From Bacillota bacterium (lineage in GTDB: Bacteria; Bacillota; Clostridia; Christensenellales; Aristaeellaceae): a stretch of DNA of 19,922 nucleotides. The DNA lies in the NCBI GenBank assembly GCA_023404345.1, contig JAEYCB010000049.1, positions 1 to 19,922 on the forward strand, written 5' to 3'. The translations under genes and the position numbers were made by a program. The notes under the pieces were generated by a model that saw only the letters and a program-made list of their open reading frames with translations, was not told the origin of the DNA and made no database searches. Positions within the stretch are counted from its first letter, which is position 1, and every line of letters starts with the position of its first letter. Shown here one piece after another: positions 15,061 through 19,922 of this stretch.

Positions 15061-15069
15061 ACTGTGTTT

Positions 15070-15098
15070 AGTATAAGGACTCGTTCGCCCGGTTGCAA
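15070..15098 (-). promoter_or_regulatory. Promoter of the aconitase gene
   Basis: On the minus strand, TTGCAA (15093-15098), a 17-base spacer and TATACT (15070-15075, 5 of 6). Between here and 15275 I see only a small CTCACG/CGTGAG hairpin (15134-15148) and an isolated TATACT (15245-15250) for the next operon. Confidence 0.7.
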
Positions 15099-15274
15099 TG
15101 CACGCATGTCAAAAAGTGCAGGAATTATACAGGCTCACGGAGCGTGAGGACCGATCGTTCCCAACGCATGCCTCCTCCGGAAATTTCCATTGCGCCTTTG
15201 GCTGTCCGTCATGCCACGTTCACGCGCCCTACACAAAGGGCCGCTATACTCTGCGCCATGGAAAGGAGGTCCGC

Positions 15275-16198
15275 ATGAAAGGTTTCTTCCAGGCGCCATG
15301 GCGCTTTGCCGCGTGCTATGCGGCGTTTTTGATCGCGGCGTTTACCTGGGCGCTGCTGGATACCTTCGTCATTCCGCACCGGGAGCTGATCGTATCCCAT
15401 GCGCGCGGTGTCACCGAGGAGGTGCTGGAAACCCTCGCGCCCTCCGCCACGCTGGCGGCTCCGCAGACGGCGGCAGATGCCTCCTTCTATCAGGATGAGT
15501 ACATGAGCGTTGAGCTCACCACCCTCCGCCGTGACGATACCACCTGCTATGTAGCGGACGTATGGCTGGCCAGTCCCGCTCTTTTGCGCACGGCGTTGGC
15601 TGAAAACACCTTTGGCCGCAACGTGACCGATACCGTGAGCGAACTCGCCGGGGCAAACGGCGCGGTGCTGGCCATCAACGGCGATTTCTATGGTTCGCGC
15701 AAAAGCGGCTGGTGCCTCAGAAACGGGGTGCTCTACCGGGACAGCGAAGCCTCGACAGCTACGGAGCTGCTGCTGGTGGATGCCTCCGGTGATTTCTCCA
15801 TTGCGGATGACCGTGCCATGACCGCCGGGGATGCCGAGGGTCTGTGGCAAATCTTCTCCTTCGGACCCGCGCTGGTCACGGACGGAGATGTATCCGTGGA
15901 CGAGGATGACGAAGTAGCGCGCTCCATGGCCAGCAACCCGCGCACGGCCATCGGACAGATTGGGCCTTTGCATTACGCCTTTGTGGTGACAGACGGCCGC
16001 ACGGAAGAAAGCGCGGGGCTGTCCCTTGTGCAGCTGGCGAATCTGATGCTGGATATCGGCTGTGAAACGGCCTATAACCTGGATGGTGGCGGCTCGTCCA
16101 CGATGGTCTTTCAGGGCGAAGTGGTCAACAACCCCACCACCAATGGCCGCACCATCACCGAACGGGAGGTGAGCGACATTGTCTACATCGGCCTTTGA
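15275..16198 (+). CDS. Phosphodiester glycosidase (NAGPA-like) family protein, membrane-anchored
   Basis: 307 residues from ATG 15275, with AAAGGAGGT ending 4 bases upstream. A single N-terminal membrane helix (about 9-30) anchors an extracytoplasmic domain. That domain has the family signatures AINGDFYG and NLDGGGSSTM, with the Asp of the latter in the active-site region, plus a late NGRTITEREVSDIVYIGL. NAGPA-type enzymes cleave N-acetylglucosamine 1-phosphodiesters; bacterial relatives act on envelope glycans such as teichoic-acid or polysaccharide phosphodiesters, but most are untested. It is the first gene of a five-gene operon. The likely -10 is TATACT at 15245-15250; no good -35 was found. 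Its stop overlaps the next gene by 20 bases. Confidence 0.88.
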   Translation: MKGFFQAPWRFAACYAAFLIAAFTWALLDTFVIPHRELIVSHARGVTEEVLETLAPSATLAAPQTAADASFYQDEYMSVELTTLRRDDTTCYVADVWLASPALLRTALAENTFGRNVTDTVSELAGANGAVLAINGDFYGSRKSGWCLRNGVLYRDSEASTATELLLVDASGDFSIADDRAMTAGDAEGLWQIFSFGPALVTDGDVSVDEDDEVARSMASNPRTAIGQIGPLHYAFVVTDGRTEESAGLSLVQLANLMLDIGCETAYNLDGGGSSTMVFQGEVVNNPTTNGRTITEREVSDIVYIGL

Positions 16199-16586
16199 GC
16201 CTGCCACGCGAAGGCGCGTGCTGGGCTGCGTCCTCTGCGCGGCGGGCTGTGCTGCCGCAAGCGCCGTCTATCAGGCGTTCGGGCACGGCGTCACCTCGCG
16301 GACGATGACATGGGCGTTTCTGGTGCCGCTGCTGGGCGGCGCCGCGCAGCTGTGGACATGGTCCCTCACGCGCGGATGCTCCGTGCCGCCCGCCATGGCA
16401 CGTCCGTGGCAGAACCTGCTCTTCGCGGGTCTGGCCACGGTGACGGCAGGGCTGTATTACCGGGGCATTGTGGACATCGCCGGAGTGGACGGCGGCTGGG
16501 AATACTGGTTTCTCGCGGGAGGCGGGGCGCTGGCGCTGGCCGGCACGCTGGGCCTGTGGCGGATCAAACCGGAAGGGAGCTGTTGA
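16179..16586 (+). CDS. Small integral membrane protein of unknown function
   Basis: 135 residues starting at TTG 16179, because GGGAGGT lies 8 bases upstream and the overlap with the previous gene (20 bases) suggests translational coupling. Four hydrophobic segments (about 13-31, 43-60, 79-95 and 108-127) make up most of the protein; loops are short, and the N-terminus is basic (TRRR). Several small residues (Gly, Ala) occur in the helices. I recognise no family or functional residue. Position between an envelope phosphodiesterase-like gene and a VTC gene, with one base to the next start, suggests it belongs to the same membrane assembly. Confidence 0.8.
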   Translation: MSTSAFEPATRRRVLGCVLCAAGCAAASAVYQAFGHGVTSRTMTWAFLVPLLGGAAQLWTWSLTRGCSVPPAMARPWQNLLFAGLATVTAGLYYRGIVDIAGVDGGWEYWFLAGGGALALAGTLGLWRIKPEGSC

Positions 16587-16587
16587 A

Positions 16588-17352
16588 ATGGGAAATTTCA
16601 CTTATGTTTTTGAGCGCGTGGAGCGCAAATTTCTCCTCACGCCCGGTCAGTACGCGGGACTGATGCGCGTGCTTCCCGAATACATGCAGGTGGACCAGTA
16701 TGGCGAAAGCGCCATCTTGAGCCTGTATCTGGACACCGAGGACAGCCTGCTCATCCGCCGCAGTCTGGAAAAGCCGGCCTACAAGGAAAAGCTGCGCCTG
16801 CGCAGCTACGGCGTGCCGGGCGACATGGACAACGTGTTTCTGGAAGTGAAGAAAAAGGTTCAGGGTGTGGTGTACAAGCGCCGTATCTGCCTGCCGCTGG
16901 ACCGTGCCATGGCATGTCTGGCACAGGGAGCCGTGCCCGCTGCCGGCGGGCAGATCGGTCGGGAAATTTCCTACATGCTTCGCCGCTACCGGCTGCGGCC
17001 TGCCGTGCTCTTGGCCTATGACCGCACCGCCTACACGGAGCTGGAGCCCAGCCCGAACCGGCTGCGCATCACCATCGACCGCGATATCCGCAGCCGGCAG
17101 ACGGATCTGGATCTGCGTCTGGGTTCGGCGGGAGAATCGCTGCTCGCGCCCGGCATGCGGCTGATGGAGATCAAGACCGCGCACGCCATCCCGCTGTGGC
17201 TGTGCACCGCGCTGGATCAAAACGAGATCCGGCCCACATCGTTTTCCAAATACGGCCGCGTGTACGAGGCCCGCATGCGCGCGGGGCAGACCCGCGCCAT
17301 GCGCCCCGCTGCCGTGAAAGGAGGTGTTTGCGATGCTGTCTGCCATGTTTGA
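16588..17352 (+). CDS. VTC-domain protein (polyphosphate-polymerase-like triphosphate tunnel fold)
   Basis: 254 residues from ATG 16588, with AAGGGAG 8 bases upstream and 1 base after the previous stop. The pattern of charged strands that line the tunnel is visible: ERVERKF (9-15), LYLDTED (46-52), KEKLRLRSYG (66-75), VFLEVKKK (83-90) with KRR (97-99), AYDRTAYTE (143-151), RITIDRDI (160-167), LMEIKT (192-197) and SFSKYGRVYE (218-227). Eukaryotic VTC4 makes polyphosphate from ATP with this fold; bacterial homologues are mostly uncharacterised and share the domain with thiamine triphosphatases and adenylate cyclases. It is cytoplasmic with no membrane segment. The next gene, a DUF4956 membrane protein, is a common neighbour of bacterial VTC genes and overlaps it by 20 bases. 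Confidence 0.88.
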   Translation: MGNFTYVFERVERKFLLTPGQYAGLMRVLPEYMQVDQYGESAILSLYLDTEDSLLIRRSLEKPAYKEKLRLRSYGVPGDMDNVFLEVKKKVQGVVYKRRICLPLDRAMACLAQGAVPAAGGQIGREISYMLRRYRLRPAVLLAYDRTAYTELEPSPNRLRITIDRDIRSRQTDLDLRLGSAGESLLAPGMRLMEIKTAHAIPLWLCTALDQNEIRPTSFSKYGRVYEARMRAGQTRAMRPAAVKGGVCDAVCHV

Positions 17353-17995
17353 TGTCAATCAGGGCCTGTCCATCGGCAGCATGCTGGTGCTGATGCTCTG
17401 CGCTGCCGCCTGCGGCCTGCTCATCGCCATCACCGCCATGATTACGGGCCAGTGCAGCAAAGGATTTGCCGGCTCGCTGGTCACGCTGCCCGTGGTGGTG
17501 CAGGCCGTCATCCTCATGGTCAATGGAAACGTCGGTACAGGCGTAGCGCTGCTGGGAGCGTTCAGCCTGGTACGCTTCCGCTCTGTGCCCGGCTCCTCAC
17601 GCGACATCACGCTCATCTTTCTGGCCATGGGAACCGGGCTGGCCACCAGCATGGCCTACACGGGCTACGCGCTGCTGCTCACGGCGGTGGTGTGCGCGCT
17701 GCTGCTGGCACTGCACTTTATTCGCCCCTTTTCCCAGCCGCTTCTGCTGCGCGTGACCATTCCGGAGGACCTGGACTACACCGGCGTATTTGACGACCTG
17801 TTCGCTGCCCACACGCGCCGCTGGCGCCTGGAGGGCGTCAAGACCACCGGCATGGGCAGCCTGTTTGAGCTGCGCTATACGGTGATCCTCAAGGACCCCA
17901 AACAGGAAAAGGCCTTTCTGGATGAGCTGCGCTGCCGTAACGGGAACCTCACCCTTTCCCTCACCCGCAACGCGCCCGTCCATGAAGAGCTGTAA
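17333..17995 (+). CDS. DUF4956 family membrane protein
   Basis: 220 residues. ATG 17333 is preferred because AAAGGAGGT ends 7 bases upstream; a GTG at 17324 overlaps that site. Membrane helices span roughly 17-38, 48-64, 68-80, 92-108 and 112-130, with the family hallmark GAFSLVRFRSVPGSSRDI (75-92), followed by a soluble C-terminal domain (about 135-220). DUF4956 proteins have no established activity but are repeatedly found beside VTC-domain and CotH or Cthe_2159-type proteins in clostridia. That association suggests the membrane partner that couples a cytoplasmic polymerase-like enzyme to an extracellular product. The conserved basic RFR motif could face phosphate or nucleotide; this is inference. 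The stop is 18 bases before the next gene. Confidence 0.9.
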   Translation: MLSAMFDVNQGLSIGSMLVLMLCAAACGLLIAITAMITGQCSKGFAGSLVTLPVVVQAVILMVNGNVGTGVALLGAFSLVRFRSVPGSSRDITLIFLAMGTGLATSMAYTGYALLLTAVVCALLLALHFIRPFSQPLLLRVTIPEDLDYTGVFDDLFAAHTRRWRLEGVKTTGMGSLFELRYTVILKDPKQEKAFLDELRCRNGNLTLSLTRNAPVHEEL

Positions 17996-18013
17996 TTAAG
18001 GAGGGCTTGCCCC

Positions 18014-19747
18014 ATGAAGCGTTTTATCTCTGCCCTATGCGCGCTCCTTCTGTGCGTACCCACTCTTTTTGCCGTCTCGGCCGAGACGGCGGACGACCTG
18101 TTCAGCGACAAGGACCTCACCCTCGCCGATCCCTCCGAGGCCGTTGACATCGTCCTGACCGAAGGCGGCGTAGACATCGCCGAGCCGGGTGTCTACCGCC
18201 TGAGCGGCCAGGTAGCGGACGGCAGCATCCGGGTGGCGCCGGCCACGGAGGGCGACGTGTGGCTCCTGCTGGACGGCGTGAGCGTCCACAACGAGGATGG
18301 GGCGGCGCTGACCTCCGACGGCTGTGACAAGCTGATTCTGACCCTGGCGGAGGGCAGCGTCAATTCCCTCACACAGGGTTCGGCCACGCCTGCCGAGGAG
18401 GATAACGACGCGGCCATCTATGTGCGCGACGATCTGACCATCAACGGGACCGGCGCGCTCATCATCGAAAGCGCCTATCTGGACGGGATCAACTGCCGCG
18501 ATTCGCTGCGCATCGTGAGCGGGGACATCACCGTAAATGCCGTGGATGACGGCCTGGTCGGCAAGGACGAGGTCACCATCGGCGGCGGGACCATCACCAT
18601 CAGCGCCCAGACCGGCGACGGCATCAAGTCCACCAACGCTGAGGACGCGGACCGTGGCTTTGTCACCATCGCGGGCGGCACGCTCACCATCACCACCGGC
18701 GAGGGGAGCGCGTCCGTCAGTCAGACGTCATCCGACGGCTGGGGCGGCTGGCAGCAGCAGGCCGAGGAAGATACGCCCAGCCAAAAGGGCGTGAAGGCTG
18801 AAACCACGCTGACCATCTCCGACGGCACCTGCTCCATCGACAGCGTGGACGACGCGCTGCATGCGGTAGATGTGAGCATTTCGGGTGGTGAACTGACCCT
18901 GGCCACCGGCGATGACGGCGTGCATGCCGACAACACGCTGACCGTCTCCGGCGGGGCCATCACCGTGACCCGTTCCTACGAAGGATTGGAGGGCACCGAC
19001 GTGACCCTCTCTGGCGGCGAAATCAGCATTACCTCCAGCGACGACGGCATCAACGGCGCGGGTGGGGATTCAGCCACCACCTCCGACGAGGGCACCTTCG
19101 GAGCGTCGGGCCGGTTTGGCCGCGACCGCTTTGCCTCCTCCACGGGCACCGTGCGCATCAGCGGCGGCATCATTTTCGTCGATGCCTCCGGCGACGGTGT
19201 GGACGTCAACGGCGACTTGGAGATGACCGGCGGCGAGCTGTATGTCAATGGCCCTGAAAGCGGCGGCAACGGCGCGCTGGATTATGACGGCTCCTTCACA
19301 CTGACCGGAGGTACGCTGGTCGCCGTGGGCTCCGCCGGTATGGCGCAGGGCGTGAGTGACCCCGCCATTCCCGGCACGGTGATGAACGCGTCTGGCTCCG
19401 GAACGCTCGAGGTGCTGGACAGCGCGGGAAATGCGCTGGTCCACTTTGAGTCGCTACGCAGTTACAGCCACATCGTCATCTATTCCGACCGCTTTACGGA
19501 CAGCGAGACCTACACCCTGACGATAGGCACCGACAGCCAGTCCGTACAGATGACTACCGATTCCACCGGCGGCATGGGCTTCGGCGGTGGCCGGGGTGGC
19601 TTTGACGGCGGCCGGGGCGGACGGGGAGAAACGCCTGAAACCATGCCGGAAGGCGGAAGCGGGGAGCGTCCTGCAAGGGACCCCGCCGCGGCACCCGAAA
19701 GCGCGCCTCCCGAAGGGGAGAGCAAATCCGGAGACGGAAAACTGTAA
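18014..19747 (+). CDS. Secreted beta-helix carbohydrate-binding protein, Cthe_2159 family
   Basis: 577 residues from ATG 18014, with AAGGAGGG 8 bases upstream. A signal peptide (1-23, cleaved after VSA) is followed by a long right-handed parallel beta-helix built of about 20-25-residue repeats such as GGTLTIT, DDGVHADNTLTVSGGAITVT and GGEISITSSDDGING, with many acidic Asp-Gly turns that could bind calcium. The founding member from Clostridium thermocellum binds acidic pectin-like sugars and is anchored to cells, and this family often carries no catalytic residues. A Trp/Gln-rich insertion (GWGGWQQQ) interrupts the helix. The last ~60 residues are a flexible Gly-Arg then Pro-Glu tail ending SGDGKL, with no LPXTG anchor. 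It closes the operon and may hold an extracellular polymer made by the VTC/DUF4956 pair. Confidence 0.9.
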   Translation: MKRFISALCALLLCVPTLFAVSAETADDLFSDKDLTLADPSEAVDIVLTEGGVDIAEPGVYRLSGQVADGSIRVAPATEGDVWLLLDGVSVHNEDGAALTSDGCDKLILTLAEGSVNSLTQGSATPAEEDNDAAIYVRDDLTINGTGALIIESAYLDGINCRDSLRIVSGDITVNAVDDGLVGKDEVTIGGGTITISAQTGDGIKSTNAEDADRGFVTIAGGTLTITTGEGSASVSQTSSDGWGGWQQQAEEDTPSQKGVKAETTLTISDGTCSIDSVDDALHAVDVSISGGELTLATGDDGVHADNTLTVSGGAITVTRSYEGLEGTDVTLSGGEISITSSDDGINGAGGDSATTSDEGTFGASGRFGRDRFASSTGTVRISGGIIFVDASGDGVDVNGDLEMTGGELYVNGPESGGNGALDYDGSFTLTGGTLVAVGSAGMAQGVSDPAIPGTVMNASGSGTLEVLDSAGNALVHFESLRSYSHIVIYSDRFTDSETYTLTIGTDSQSVQMTTDSTGGMGFGGGRGGFDGGRGGRGETPETMPEGGSGERPARDPAAAPESAPPEGESKSGDGKL

Positions 19748-19761
19748 ATTGCTTCAAACGT

Positions 19762-19783
19762 CCGGCGGCCCAACAGCCGCCGG
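19762..19783 (+). terminator. Terminator of the VTC/beta-helix operon
   Basis: CCGGCGGC (19762-19769) pairs perfectly with GCCGCCGG (19776-19783) around six bases. Only a short T stretch (GCATTT) follows, so termination may be partial. Confidence 0.6.
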
Positions 19784-19797
19784 GCATTTCAGACTAT

Positions 19798-19922
19798 TAA
19801 GGCAATACCGCATAAAAAAAGCAAAACGCAGGCCAATATGATATAATGGACGTATGGATAAGCAGATGACGATTTCCGCATTCAGCGATGAGCTGGCGCA
19901 GGTGCGGACGAAGAAAAAAGAG
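19798..19922 (+). mobile_element. Left end of a probable IS5-family insertion sequence (cut by window edge)
   Basis: After the operon terminator a sharp change occurs: TTAAGGCAATACCGCA (19797-19812) followed by an A-run looks like an IS terminal inverted repeat, and an extended -10 (TGA plus perfect TATAAT, 19842-19847) leads to a transposase-like ORF. The exact outer base (about 19798-19801) and any target duplication need the right end, which is outside the window. Confidence 0.6.
19854..19922 (+). CDS. IS5-family transposase, N-terminal fragment
   Basis: Twenty-three codons from ATG 19854 (MDKQMTISAFSDELAQV and then R-T-K-K-K-E) are open to the end of the window. The pattern VRTKKKE shortly after the N-terminus resembles the start of IS5-type DDE transposases, where it precedes a FLxQIDxIIPW segment that would lie beyond the edge. 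No Shine-Dalgarno is visible and the predicted transcription start falls on the ATG, so it may be leaderless, or start at the second ATG (19866). The DDE residues are not in view. Family call rests on a short N-terminus and the adjacent repeat-like end. Confidence 0.6.
   Translation, partial: MDKQMTISAFSDELAQVRTKKKE

Noticed and set aside
18500..19300. Nucleotide tandem repeat array
   Set aside because: The periodicity is at the protein level (beta-helix rungs); DNA copies are too diverged to be a repeat element.

Overview
The window looks like a chromosomal segment around a replication origin of a GC-rich, endospore-forming Firmicute, most likely a member of Clostridia. The evidence is a canonical forespore sigma factor G, strong AGGAGG-type ribosome binding sites, DnaA boxes of the TTATCCACA type and family memberships typical of Clostridia. 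I cannot place it to genus. The first ~480 bases are clearly AT-rich and the rest is GC-rich, so the left edge is either recently acquired DNA or a join.

Layout. (1) Bases 1-480, AT-rich: a frameshifted HEAT-repeat-like remnant and the first codons of another minus-strand gene. (2) 484-616: three consecutive strong hairpins at the composition boundary. (3) 622-2441, minus strand: a small zinc-ribbon protein and dnaA. (4) 2442-2897: a gene-free stretch with DnaA boxes, a dnaA promoter overlapped by a box, and a very AT-rich segment; this is the probable oriC. Genes to the left run on the minus strand and most genes to the right run on the plus strand, as expected of leading-strand bias from an origin. 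(5) 2898-8354, plus strand: an unknown protein, rarA, an orphan two-TM histidine kinase, a polysaccharide flippase and a glycosyltransferase; the last four are tightly packed or overlapping. (6) 8355-10272: a 37-codon minus-strand small ORF, a sirtuin, and the divergent sigG. (7) 10366-13025: an ABC exporter interrupted by a one-base frameshift, then a MerR/TipAS drug-sensing regulator with a textbook MerR promoter and a probable internal translation start. (8) 13073-15004, minus strand: an Aquifex-type aconitase with its own promoter. (9) 15275-19747: a five-gene, partly overlapping operon encoding a membrane-anchored phosphodiester glycosidase-like protein, a small membrane protein, a VTC-domain protein, a DUF4956 membrane protein and a secreted Cthe_2159-type beta-helix carbohydrate-binding protein. 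(10) 19798-19922: the left end of a probable IS5-family insertion sequence, cut by the window edge.

How the genes work together. DnaA, its boxes and the nearby RarA form an origin/replication-fork neighbourhood. The flippase and glycosyltransferase suggest surface polysaccharide synthesis. The 15.3-19.7 kb operon is the most system-like part: an enzyme with a VTC (polyphosphate-polymerase-like) fold, a membrane partner, an extracytoplasmic phosphodiester glycosidase fold and a secreted beta-helix protein. Together these suggest an envelope or extracellular polymer function that is not established. Several other points merit checking: dnaA is not followed by dnaN, two genes carry apparent frameshifts, and several leaders contain hairpins that overlap or span ribosome binding sites.
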